64,000 nt of DNA from Oceanidesulfovibrio indonesiensis (lineage in GTDB: Bacteria; Desulfobacterota; Desulfovibrionia; Desulfovibrionales; Desulfovibrionaceae). The stretch's first letter is position 1; the number at the start of each line of letters is the position of its first letter. Both the position numbers and the translations under genes were made by a program. A model generated the notes under the pieces. The model worked only from the letters and a program-made list of their open reading frames with translations, searched no databases and had not been told where the DNA came from. This document shows positions 33,233-42,600 of the stretch, one piece after another. Where the stretch lies: the NCBI RefSeq assembly GCF_007625075.1, contig NZ_QMIE01000011.1:509-64508 (forward strand), in the 5' to 3' direction.

Positions 33233-35833
33233 CTACTCGATTGACGCTTCGCTGCGAATAGTCTGAATAATCGGATCGCTGTCCGGCGTGCTCCAGGTGA
33301 TTGTCACCGCCCCGTGTTCGGCCGTGGTGTACAGCGGCACATCCAGCTGGCGCATGGCGCTGACGAATTCCTCGCTCGGCAGGTTCCACTGGTTGAGCCG
33401 GCCCACACTCGCCACGGCCAGCCGCGGCTTCACGGCGCCGTAGAAGTCCACATCCACGCTGGATTTACCGCCATGGTGCGGCGCGACCAGGATATCGGCA
33501 GCGAGGTCGCGGCCCGAATCCACCATGGCCCGTATTGCCTTGGTCTCCACATCTCCGGCCATCAGCGCCAGCGGCCGGCCGTGCCACATGAGCCGCAGCG
33601 CCAGGGACGAATCGTTGAGCGACGAGCCACTGTCGAACTCCCGCCCTGGATGCACCACGTCGAAGGTCACCCCTTCGGACAATTCGATGACGTCGCCCGC
33701 GTATGCAATCCGCACCGGCAGCTTCCGTTTTTCCAATATTGCGGCGAGCTGTTCCCGTTCTTGTCGCGAGGACACTGGCCCGTCACTGCGCACGAATCCG
33801 CCGACGCGGAACGCTGACAGCGGATGGAGCAATCCCTTGAGGTGGTCCGTATGTCCGTGGCTGACCATGGCGAACCGGAGGTGCGGCAGGCGATTGCGGG
33901 TGAGGTGAGGGGAGACCACGTGCTCGCCGGCATCGAAAAACTCGGAACGGAACCCGCCGCCGTCGAACAACGCCCGCACACCACCAGGCCCTTCGATGAG
34001 CAGGGACTGCCCCTGGCCCACATCGAGCACCGTGAGTGAGACGGCTTTGTACCGCGCCGCCTCGACGCCCGCCAGCGCAGGGGGGCCGACCAGAAGCAGT
34101 AAACCCGCGCAAGCCAGCGCCTGCCACCCCCGCGGCAGACGGTCCCTGCCGGAACGCCGTCTGTCCAGCCAGAGCAACGCGACCACGAGCACCATCCACC
34201 ACCCGGCCCAGGACGGCCACGTGGGCCGGAGCACGGCCATTTCCGGGAAAGCGCCGAGCCTGTCCAGCCATGCGAGCCCGCCGATCATCGCGTCCAGGAT
34301 GGAGGCTCCCAGGTCGAGCACGCGCTCCGCCGCTGTCTGCGCCAACGTCCACGACCACGGCAGCAAGGTCAGCCCCAGGCCGACCACGAGCAAAGGCATG
34401 ACCACCGTGCCCAGGAGCGGCAACCACACGGCGTTGCCCAACGGATTGACCGGCACGTCTCCGAAAAACCAGATTCGTATCGGCATGGTCGCAACGTGCA
34501 CAGCCAACGTAACAATCATGAATCCCAGCAGATATCGGCCCAGACGCCGGGCCCATGGAAATGCAGTCGAACCGAGTGAAGGGGTTGCCGAGGAAACGCT
34601 CGGCGCAGTATTGCCGCGCCCTGCCTGCCCGGGCAGGAACGGCACGATGCAGGCGATGCCGGCCACGCTCGCGGCGGAGAGCACGAGCCGCAGGTCCGTG
34701 ACGGAAAGCGGCGATGCGATGCAGATGACCGCGAGGGCAAGGAACAGGCCGTCCATGATCACTGAACGCCGGCCCATCCACAACAGCACGCCGAAGAACA
34801 AAAACATTACCGAAGCGCGGACCAGCGAGGGCGACCCGCCCCCGAGCCAGACGTAGACGATGGCGAGAACGCAGGCCAGAAGCGCCGCCAGACGCGGACG
34901 CGGAACTTTCAGATACACGCTCGGATGAACGAATCCGACGAGCCAGGCCAGAACCACACCTATGAGCGCCATACATGCCACGTGCAGGCCGGACAAAGCC
35001 ACGGTGTGACGAAGGTCGGCCCGGCCCATGAGCTCCATGGTGGACGCGTCCAGAAAGTAGCGTTCGCCCAGAAGCAGCGCCGCGGTCATGGCCCCGCCCT
35101 GGGACACTACGGATTGCCGCGCCGGGTAGCCTGCCCCTGCGGTTCGCTCATCGTCCCTGACACCCCGGGCGATGAGGTGGCGAAATACTTTCTCCCGCAC
35201 GGCCAGCCGTGTTTCCCACAACGCCTCGCCGCGCGAAAGCAATCTGGCTTCTGCACGCTCGCCCACGGCAAAGCTGGTGTATGCGACACCGCGGTTGCGC
35301 CAGTACGCTTCGTACCCGTCGCCGTCCGGATCGTTGGCGAAACCTGAGAGCGGACGCAGCTTGAGCGTGGCCTCGATGCCTGCCCCTTGGGCCGGGATGA
35401 CGTCGGGGTTGATCCAGGTCCAGCGCAGGCCGCCGGACACTGGCTCGATGCGGCCGTCCTCGTGGATGCGCTCCACATCCTGCAACACCAGGCGCAGACG
35501 CAGGCCCGGTCTGGTCACGGCCTCGGCGATTCGCCCGCGCACCCGCACCTTTTCCCCGGCCTCCAACCAGGCTGGAGGCGCGGAGACATCGGCGGTCCGC
35601 ATGTTTTGCACATGGCCGGCCCACAACCAGCCGAAACCAAACACGCAGACTGCGCCCACCGTCATGGCGAGGCGCCGGCCGCGCCCCATCCCTCTGCTTC
35701 CGGCTATGAACCAGAGCAGCACCACGAGCCCCAGCACGCCCGCCCACAGCGACGACGGCGCCAGAAAGCCGGCGAGCGCGGCAAGCAGAAGCTGCTGCCA
35801 GCCGAGGAGCGGGACGAGCGCCGGGCGGTCCAT
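33233..35833 (-). CDS. comEC: ComEC/Rec2-type DNA internalisation protein
   Basis: The 866-residue protein has the full ComEC layout. It begins with N-terminal membrane segments and an OB-like DUF4131 region (VRVRGRIAEAVTRPG). A central competence domain with many membrane helices follows (SGLHVACMALIGVVLA). The C-terminus is a metallo-beta-lactamase domain with FAMVSHGHTDHLKGLLHP and HHGGKSSVD. ComEC forms the inner-membrane channel for single-stranded DNA uptake. Its stop is convergent with the glycosyltransferase and it starts 21 bp after the murA stop. Confidence 0.93.
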   Translation of the reverse strand: MDRPALVPLLGWQQLLLAALAGFLAPSSLWAGVLGLVVLLWFIAGSRGMGRGRRLAMTVGAVCVFGFGWLWAGHVQNMRTADVSAPPAWLEAGEKVRVRGRIAEAVTRPGLRLRLVLQDVERIHEDGRIEPVSGGLRWTWINPDVIPAQGAGIEATLKLRPLSGFANDPDGDGYEAYWRNRGVAYTSFAVGERAEARLLSRGEALWETRLAVREKVFRHLIARGVRDDERTAGAGYPARQSVVSQGGAMTAALLLGERYFLDASTMELMGRADLRHTVALSGLHVACMALIGVVLAWLVGFVHPSVYLKVPRPRLAALLACVLAIVYVWLGGGSPSLVRASVMFLFFGVLLWMGRRSVIMDGLFLALAVICIASPLSVTDLRLVLSAASVAGIACIVPFLPGQAGRGNTAPSVSSATPSLGSTAFPWARRLGRYLLGFMIVTLAVHVATMPIRIWFFGDVPVNPLGNAVWLPLLGTVVMPLLVVGLGLTLLPWSWTLAQTAAERVLDLGASILDAMIGGLAWLDRLGAFPEMAVLRPTWPSWAGWWMVLVVALLWLDRRRSGRDRLPRGWQALACAGLLLLVGPPALAGVEAARYKAVSLTVLDVGQGQSLLIEGPGGVRALFDGGGFRSEFFDAGEHVVSPHLTRNRLPHLRFAMVSHGHTDHLKGLLHPLSAFRVGGFVRSDGPVSSRQEREQLAAILEKRKLPVRIAYAGDVIELSEGVTFDVVHPGREFDSGSSLNDSSLALRLMWHGRPLALMAGDVETKAIRAMVDSGRDLAADILVAPHHGGKSSVDVDFYGAVKPRLAVASVGRLNQWNLPSEEFVSAMRQLDVPLYTTAEHGAVTITWSTPDSDPIIQTIRSEASIE

Positions 35834-35854
35834 GGCTGGAAAGCGCGTGCGGGC

Positions 35855-37117
35855 CTACTCCTGCTCGCGCCGCACCTTCGCGCCCACGGCGTTGAGTTTG
35901 GCGTCAATATTCTCGTAGCCGCGGTCCAGGTGGTAGATGCGGCGGATTGCCGTCACGCCATGGGCCGCAAGAGCCGCCACCACCAGGGATGCACTCGCGC
36001 GCAGGTCAGAAGCCATGACGGGCGCGCCGGTCAGTCCCTCCACGCCGCGAACAAACGCCGTGCGGCCGGAAAGCTTGATCCGCGCCCCCATGCGCACCAG
36101 TTCCTGCACATGCATGTAGCGGTTCTCGAAGATGGTTTCTTCTATCACTCCGGAGCCTTCAGCCATGGTCATCACTGCCATGATCTGGGCCTGCATGTCC
36201 GTAGGGAAGCCCGGGTACGGGAGTGTCTTCACATCCACGCAGGAGAGCTTTTCTTTGGCGGATACGAAGAGTCCGTCCTCGCGCGCATCCATCTTCGCGC
36301 CCATATCTTCGAAGGCGGCAATGACGGCCTCCATGCTCTCCACCGGACAATCCTTGAGCAGCACCTCGCCCCTGGTGATGCACGCCGCGGCCATGTAGGT
36401 GCCGGCCTCGATGCGGTCGGACATGATGCGGTACGACGCGTTTTCCGGCTGTCTGAGCGTGGGCACGCCCTCGATGGTGATTTCGCTGGTGCCGTGGCCG
36501 GTGATTCTGGCTCCGCATTGGATGAGGAATTCGGCCAGGTCGCAGACTTCGGGCTCGCGGGCCGCGTTTTCCAGCACGGTGGTGCCCTCTGCAAGACTCG
36601 CGGCCATCAGCAGATTCTCGGTTCCCCCCACCGTGGGGAAGGGGAAGGCGATATGCGCGCCCTTGAGGCCGTCGGTGAAGCCCTCTATGTAGCCGGCGTC
36701 CAGATTGAAGGTCGCGCCCATTTTTTCCAGGGCTGTCAGGTGCATATCCACGGGCCGGGCACCGATAGCGCAGCCACCGGGCAATGCCACGGACGCCCGC
36801 CCAAGCCGGGCGAGCAGCGGCCCCAGACACAGCGCCGAAGCGCGCATGGTGCGGACCAGCTCGTACGGGGCCTGGTAGGCGATCTCGCAGGGCTGGGCGG
36901 TCACGTTGCCGGCCTCGTCCATGTCCGCAGGGCAGCCAAGCACTTCGAGCAGCTTGAGAGTGGTGCCAATGTCCCGCAGCCGGGGCACGTTCGTATAGTA
37001 GACCGGCCCTTCCATGAGCAGCGAGGCGATGAGGATTGGCAGGGCTGCGTTCTTGGAACCGCTGATAGGCACGGTACCATTGAGAGGTCCGTTGCCCTCG
37101 ACGATGAGTATGTCCAT
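35855..37117 (-). CDS. murA: UDP-N-acetylglucosamine 1-carboxyvinyltransferase
   Basis: The 420-residue enzyme opens with [25 protein letters not shown], with the Lys of SKNAALP in the active site. The catalytic Cys116 is in [16 protein letters not shown]. It catalyses the first committed step of peptidoglycan synthesis with phosphoenolpyruvate. Cysteine rather than aspartate at this position predicts fosfomycin sensitivity of the enzyme, a known property of the family. ATG 37117 follows CAGGATC. Twelve more upstream codons are open but off-family. Confidence 0.96.
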   Translation of the reverse strand: MDILIVEGNGPLNGTVPISGSKNAALPILIASLLMEGPVYYTNVPRLRDIGTTLKLLEVLGCPADMDEAGNVTAQPCEIAYQAPYELVRTMRASALCLGPLLARLGRASVALPGGCAIGARPVDMHLTALEKMGATFNLDAGYIEGFTDGLKGAHIAFPFPTVGGTENLLMAASLAEGTTVLENAAREPEVCDLAEFLIQCGARITGHGTSEITIEGVPTLRQPENASYRIMSDRIEAGTYMAAACITRGEVLLKDCPVESMEAVIAAFEDMGAKMDAREDGLFVSAKEKLSCVDVKTLPYPGFPTDMQAQIMAVMTMAEGSGVIEETIFENRYMHVQELVRMGARIKLSGRTAFVRGVEGLTGAPVMASDLRASASLVVAALAAHGVTAIRRIYHLDRGYENIDAKLNAVGAKVRREQE

Positions 37118-37222
37118 GAATGATCCTGATGGGTTTCTTACGGGTTGCAGCAATAAGAGCGCGTGTGGATTTTGGGGTCTTGACCCCGGCGCCCCTCTCG
37201 GTTACTTTACCTTCTTCTTTAT

Positions 37223-37299
37223 GGCGGGAGTAGCTCAGTAGGTAGAGCACACGGTTGTGGCCCGTGTGGCCGTGGGTTCAAGTCCCATCTCTCGCCCCA
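37223..37299 (+). tRNA. tRNA-His (GTG anticodon)
   Basis: The acceptor stem GCGGGAG (37224-37230) pairs with CTCTCGC (37289-37295) with one G-T pair. The extra 5' G at 37223 opposite C at 37296 is the G-1:C73 identity pair of tRNA-His, and CCA is encoded. The anticodon loop TTGTGGC gives GTG between CACGG/CCGTG stems. GGTTCAAGTCC forms the T loop. Confidence 0.97.
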
Positions 37300-37310
37300 T
37301 TCGAAGTTCC

Positions 37311-37342
37311 AAGGCCGCGGCGAATGTCGCGGCCTTTTCTTT
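37311..37342 (+). terminator. Rho-independent terminator after tRNA-His
   Basis: AAGGCCGCG (37311-37319) pairs with CGCGGCCTT (37328-37336) and is followed by TTCTTTG. It lies 12 bp after the tRNA. Confidence 0.9.
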
Positions 37343-37403
37343 GCTTGGTCTATAGAAACTCCGGTCGCGTCGCAAGGGAACCTCCCGCTTGTTTGCAGAA
37401 TCT

Positions 37404-39014
37404 TCACACTGATCGGGAGCCTCCCTTCCGACCACGAAGCGCCTGCAGCAGGGCGCGCGCTTCGGCCACGTTGAGTCGCAACGCCGCCACCATGTAGCCT
37501 GCCCCGCAGAGCGGCGCCAGCGCCAGAACCGACCATCGCTCCCACGATTGCGGCAATGCGTCGCACGCTCCCCACGCCGCAAAAAATACGCCGACCGACA
37601 GAACAAGCGGCATGCTTGCGCGGCGCATGATCGCCCTCCACGCCGATTCCTGTCCTGCGCCATCGTGCGCGGAAACGGCCCGCGCCTGCACAAGGAACAC
37701 CACCCAGGACGCCACAGCGCCTGCAGCGGCGAGTCCCGCCGGCCCTTGCCAGGCCATGGCCGGCCAGGCCAGCACGGTAAAGCAGAGCACTCCGGCAAGA
37801 GACGCCGCCACGGCCTGCCGGATCATATTTCCGGCGAAGAGCACGCTCACCAGCGCGCGGCTCGCTGCCAGGGCAGGCAGGCCGATGGTGAAACCGCGCA
37901 GAGTGCGCGCCGTGGCCTCGGCAGCCTGGGCGTCGAAAGCGCCACGCTCGAACAGCAGCGAGGCTATCGGACCGCTCAAAGCCAGAAGCCCGGCTGTGGC
38001 CGGCAGCGTGAGAAACAACGCGAGGGTCACGCCGTCCTGCCAGGCGCGACGAAACTCTGCACGACGATTCCCGGCGTGGTGCGCTGCGAGTGACGGCAGG
38101 GTCGCCGTGGCCACGGCAGCGCCTACGATCCCCAGAGGAAAATGTATGATCCTGTCCGCGAAATAGATTGCGCCCACCGAGCCGGACGCAAGCTCCGTAG
38201 CGAGTATGGTGGCGGCCACGATCATTATCTGGAACGAGGAGGAACCGAGCAGCACCGGGCCGAGACGTCTGATCATGACTCCGGCCTCGGGGTCGCGGAT
38301 ATTGGCCCGCCCCCGCAGGGAAAAGCCGAGCCTTCGGCACGCGGGAGCGAGAACGGCGAACTGCGCCGCGCCTGCCAGGCTCACGCAGGCCGCCATGGCC
38401 ACGGCCGCATCCCATCCCGCAAACACCGCGAGACCGCCGCCCGCAATGATGCATACATTGAACACCGCCGGAATGGCTGCAGGAAGGAAAAAGCGATCCC
38501 GGAAGTTGCACACAGCCGCGAGCAGCGCCACCCAGACGATGCACACCAGATATGGGAGCATGAGCCGCAGCAGCCCGGCCATGCGGTCAGTCTGTATGGC
38601 GTCAAACCCGGGGGCCGCGAGTTCGGCGACAGGACGCGCCGCCGCGAAAACGAGTACGAGCAGGGGAACCATCCACAGAGCAATGCGCAGTAGAAAGGAC
38701 CGCGCCAGGGCCTGAGCGCCTTCCCAGCCGGATTCGGCCTGCCGCTGCGCCAGCGCAGGCAGCACGCTGAGGTTCAGGGCGCCTTCGGAAAAGAAGCGAC
38801 GGACCACGAGAGGGAACCGAAACGCCGCCAGAAAAACATCTGCAAGAGGACCTGCTCCGAGGACCGAGGCGATGAGGATGTCCCGCATGAAACCCAGCAG
38901 CCGGCTGCCCATGGTTGCGGCGGCTACGCTGGAAGCTCTCCTGGCGAGCCCCCGCATGCCGTCGTTGCCCGCCTCGTGCGGTCCGGCTTGGGTATCCTGG
39001 GCTGCTTCATCCAT
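37404..39014 (-). CDS. murJ: Lipid II flippase MurJ
   Basis: The 536-residue protein has about 14 hydrophobic segments and the MurJ N-terminal hallmark MGSRLLGFMRDILIASVLGAGPLADVFLAAFRFP followed by RRFFSEGALN (quoted in part: SRLLGFMRDI and RRFFSEGALN). The central LFERGAFDA is typical. MurJ moves lipid-linked peptidoglycan precursor across the inner membrane, which fits murA nearby though a tRNA gene separates them. About 20 residues precede the homologous region, so the exact start is uncertain. Confidence 0.93.
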   Translation of the reverse strand: MDEAAQDTQAGPHEAGNDGMRGLARRASSVAAATMGSRLLGFMRDILIASVLGAGPLADVFLAAFRFPLVVRRFFSEGALNLSVLPALAQRQAESGWEGAQALARSFLLRIALWMVPLLVLVFAAARPVAELAAPGFDAIQTDRMAGLLRLMLPYLVCIVWVALLAAVCNFRDRFFLPAAIPAVFNVCIIAGGGLAVFAGWDAAVAMAACVSLAGAAQFAVLAPACRRLGFSLRGRANIRDPEAGVMIRRLGPVLLGSSSFQIMIVAATILATELASGSVGAIYFADRIIHFPLGIVGAAVATATLPSLAAHHAGNRRAEFRRAWQDGVTLALFLTLPATAGLLALSGPIASLLFERGAFDAQAAEATARTLRGFTIGLPALAASRALVSVLFAGNMIRQAVAASLAGVLCFTVLAWPAMAWQGPAGLAAAGAVASWVVFLVQARAVSAHDGAGQESAWRAIMRRASMPLVLSVGVFFAAWGACDALPQSWERWSVLALAPLCGAGYMVAALRLNVAEARALLQALRGRKGGSRSV

Positions 39015-39072
39015 GGCAACGCGGGAGTGAAAGGGGATGTACTCCGAAAGCCCTTTGAAGTAGATTGACAGT

Positions 39073-39405
39073 ATGTCCCACGAAGAAATCCGCGTCTATG
39101 GTTATGTGAAGGGCCTGCCGTCCGAAAGCTTCATCGCGCTCATGAACGGACTCGGCCCGTTGTTCCAGGAAGAGAGCTTCCGACACGAAGGGCGCACATT
39201 GAACGTGGAGTTCGAGGGAGCGTTCTTCCTTATCGAGGACTTTCTGGAGGCCCTGCTCCCCCTGCTCTCCAGCGACGCCGAGGGCAAGATCGACTATATC
39301 GACCACCACGCCTGGGAGATGACCCGCTATACCATCAACGGGCAGGAACTCGCGTCCAAACGAGTGGACCTGAACACGGTTCTGGAAAAGTACCATCAGG
39401 AGTGA
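39073..39405 (+). CDS. Conserved hypothetical protein
   Basis: The 110-residue acidic protein (SHEEIRVYGYVKGLPSE ... VDLNTVLEKYHQE) has alternating strands and helices and no membrane segment. I recognise no domain. It is divergent from murJ with 58 bp between the starts and ends before a palindrome at 39429. The coding bias matches its neighbours. No clear ribosome-binding site precedes ATG 39073. Confidence 0.7.
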   Translation: MSHEEIRVYGYVKGLPSESFIALMNGLGPLFQEESFRHEGRTLNVEFEGAFFLIEDFLEALLPLLSSDAEGKIDYIDHHAWEMTRYTINGQELASKRVDLNTVLEKYHQE

Positions 39406-39428
39406 GCGCAGCGCCAGACCCCGGGCGG

Positions 39429-39445
39429 GTCAACAGGCTGTTGAC
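39429..39445. other. Perfect short palindrome GTCAACA-ggc-TGTTGAC
   Basis: A 7-bp inverted repeat with a 3-base spacer sits in the convergent gap after the 39073-39405 gene. Part of it (CAACAGGCTG) resembles the end of the dispersed repeat, so it may be a relic of that element rather than an operator. Confidence 0.3.
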
Positions 39446-39594
39446 ATCCCCACGCACGCCAACTCTCGACATATTGCATTCCCGGGCACAGTTCTTCGGA
39501 CGCCTCGCTCTTGAACTTCCTTTTGCGTTGCCCCGCATGATATTATCGTACTTGGCCATAATGTTTTTTCGAATCATTTCGGATGAATCGGCAC

Positions 39595-39632
39595 CAAAAA
39601 AGAAGGGCGGTTCCAAATGGAGCCGCCCTTCT
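39595..39632 (-). terminator. Strong terminator of the CoA-dehydratase activase gene
   Basis: AGAAGGGCGGTTCC (39601-39614) pairs with GGAGCCGCCCTTCT (39619-39632) over 14 bp around a 4-base loop. On the minus strand it is followed by a run of T. It lies 14 bp past the stop codon. Confidence 0.93.
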
Positions 39633-39646
39633 CGTTTTCGGGAGAG

Positions 39647-42600
39647 CTAGATCAGGCCCGCGTTCAACCGCTCGTGGCGCTGACATGCCTGATCCATGAA
39701 CGCTTCGAGCTGAAGCTGCATGGTGGGAGAGGCCGTGCCGTCATACGGTATGGACATGGTGGGCGCGCCGGACTGCGAAGTAATGGTCCGCAGGATTCCG
39801 GTGACCACAGTGCCGGGCATGCAGCCGAATGGTATGGCGTTGATGACGCCGGCGGCGTTGCGCTGGATCATGTCCAGGGTTTTGCCCACGGAAAGCACCG
39901 CCTCGCCTCGGAAGGAGTGGTGCAGGTAGGGCATGGCGTACTCCAGAACGACACGGATGTCGGGTTCGTAGATGTGCGGGGCGAACTTGGCCACCTGATG
40001 CTCGATCTTCTTGCCGATGCGTTTCTGGAAGAAGTCCTTGAGCGTAAGCTTGGCCAGGTTCTTGAACTCCCGCGCCCGCCGGGCGTCTTCCAGGGCGCAC
40101 CAGTTGAGGTACAGCACCCATTCGTCGATGGGTGTGAGCCAGACCTCTCCGCCGAGGCTTTCCACGCTCCGTACGAGATCTTCGTTGGCGTAGCGATTGG
40201 AGCGCACGTATATCTCGCCGAGAATGCCCACAACGGGGCGCTGCGGCATGGAGTTGTCGCGCAGGTCGGCGAATTCCGAGCCGATGCGCTTCATCAGCCC
40301 GGGGAAGTCCGGCTTTTCGGCCTTCATGGCGTCCACCACCCAACTCATGATGTGGCGATGGAGTTCGTCGGCCGAGCCTTCCACCTTCTCGTACGGCCGT
40401 GTCGCCAGATGGACTTTGGTCAACAGATCCATGAGCACAAGGCCTTCCCAGCAGCGGCGGGAGAAGTCTTTGCCCACGACGCCGAGTTCGCCGTAGAGCG
40501 TGCTGTCCTGAACCGGCGAGAATATGGGCACGTTCTGGAGGCCGTTGCGGTCCATGATGAGACGCTGCATGAGGTTGTACTGGCCGAACCGACACGGTCC
40601 GGTGCCGCCCCACATAAGAAACGCGGATTTGTCGGGATCGAAGTCCGGACTGGATGCTTTGGTGAGAATGTCGCCAGTTGTCAGGGCGAAAGGATAGCAC
40701 TCCTTGCCGGTCACATGCTTGCGGCCCAGGGCCAGGGAGGAGTCGCATGTCTCGGGCAGGACCTCGGCTTCGATGCCGCAGTAGGCGAACGCTGCCTTCA
40801 GGGCCACTGCGTGGTCGCACATGCGCGGAATATACACGGTGCGACTGCGGCCGGACTGCGCCACCCCCCGGGTTCCTTCGGCCTTGAGGGGGTCGCGTTT
40901 GGCTTTCTTGTCTGCGGCATCCTGCTCAGCCTCCATGCGGGCCTGCATCTCCAGGCTGTCGAGAAACGCCTCGCAACGTGTGATGACGCCCGCGTCCGCG
41001 GAGTGCTCGTCTATCTCGATGTGCAGGTACGGCTTGCCGGCCATCTCCTGGTCGAAATACGGCTGGATGAAGGAGTCCGGTCCACAGGAGAAGTTGCCTA
41101 TGAACAGGGCGTTGAGATTCGGCGTTCTGCGCACGAAACGGCCTGCGCGAAGGATTCGCTGCCCGCTGCGCCAGTACATGCCGGGCCATTCCTCGTGGAT
41201 GTCGTCCTCGGGCAGAAAGTCCATGGGAATGGCCTGCACGTTCAGCGTGGCAAGCTTTTTGGGAATCTCGAGGTTCATTCCCATATCGAAGGCGTTGTAG
41301 GGACGCCCCACCACGACAAGCGTGCGCAAGCCTTGCGCGGCGTCCGCATCCACGTTGGCAAGCACTTCGAGGCCCTTGGCCTGAACGGTCTCGCGGAAAC
41401 GATCCTGGGCGGCCTGGGCCTTGTCCATGGCCCGACGGAGCTCGGAGGAAGCAACGCCGAGCGGTCCCAGGGCCTTATGGAGTTCCTCATGCAGATGGCC
41501 CGTGCCGTACTTGTGGCGGACAACAGGTGCGACCACGCGTCTTGCGGCTTCATCGCCCAGGGTTTCGCTCAGGGCGGCGCGCACCTGGTAGGGGAAGGAC
41601 TGCGTCAGCGGACACGCGTGGCCGTAGGCGAACGGATCGTCCGGACCGGCCATGTTCGTGAAGCTGGGCAGGAAGATAGTTTCGATGCCCTGCTCCACCA
41701 GTGAAACCACATGACCCAGCGCGGCCTTTATCGGGAAACACGTCTCGGCCAGGGTGGCCTTGACGCCCTGCCCCACAACCGAGGGGCTCGTAGGCGGCGA
41801 AACGACCACCTCGTACCCCAGCTCCCATAGCAGCGTGGCATAGTAAGGCATGAAATCATGGAAGAAGAACACACGGGGCATGCCTATCACGCCGCGTCGC
41901 GCCGGTGTCCCCAGCGCCTTTTGGCGAGTTGCGTAGTTCTCGTGCGCTTCCTGAAGCGCGGCGTTGCGGAATTCGAAGAGATCCGGGATATCCTTGCCCG
42001 CGCCGCGACGGATGTCGTATTTTTCGCAGCGTCCGCCGTAGAACAGGAAGTTCTTCTCGCCTTCGATACGAATGCGGTTGATCTCACAGTGATTGTCGCA
42101 GCCTTTGCATTCGAAGGACGACTGGGAGTACTCCCGCTCCGCCATGGAAAGGCCCTTGAAGCGGGTCTGCTCCCCGGGATGCTCGCGCATCACGTCGCGG
42201 GCGATGAGGCCCATGCCGATGGCGCCTGTGTTGTCGTGGTGCGGCGGCACGGTGACCTGAAGCCCCAGGAACTTCTCGAAGGCCGCGACCACGGCCTTGT
42301 TGAAGGCGGTGCCGCCCTGGAAGAAGACGTTGTCGCCGATGGCACGTCCGGAGACCACACGGTTGATGTAGTTCTCCACAATGGAATAGGACAGGCCGGC
42401 GAGGACTTCGTCCTTGCTTGCGCCCTGTTGCAGGGAAGAGCGCAGAGAATTCTCCATGAACACTGTGCAGCGCTCGCCAAGACGACAGGGGGACTCCGCC
42501 CCCAGCGCGAGCTCGGCGAACTCGCCCTTGACCTGGACGTCGAGTTTCTCAGCCTGCTCCTCAAGGAAGGATCCCGTGCCGGCGGCGCAGGCTTTGTTCA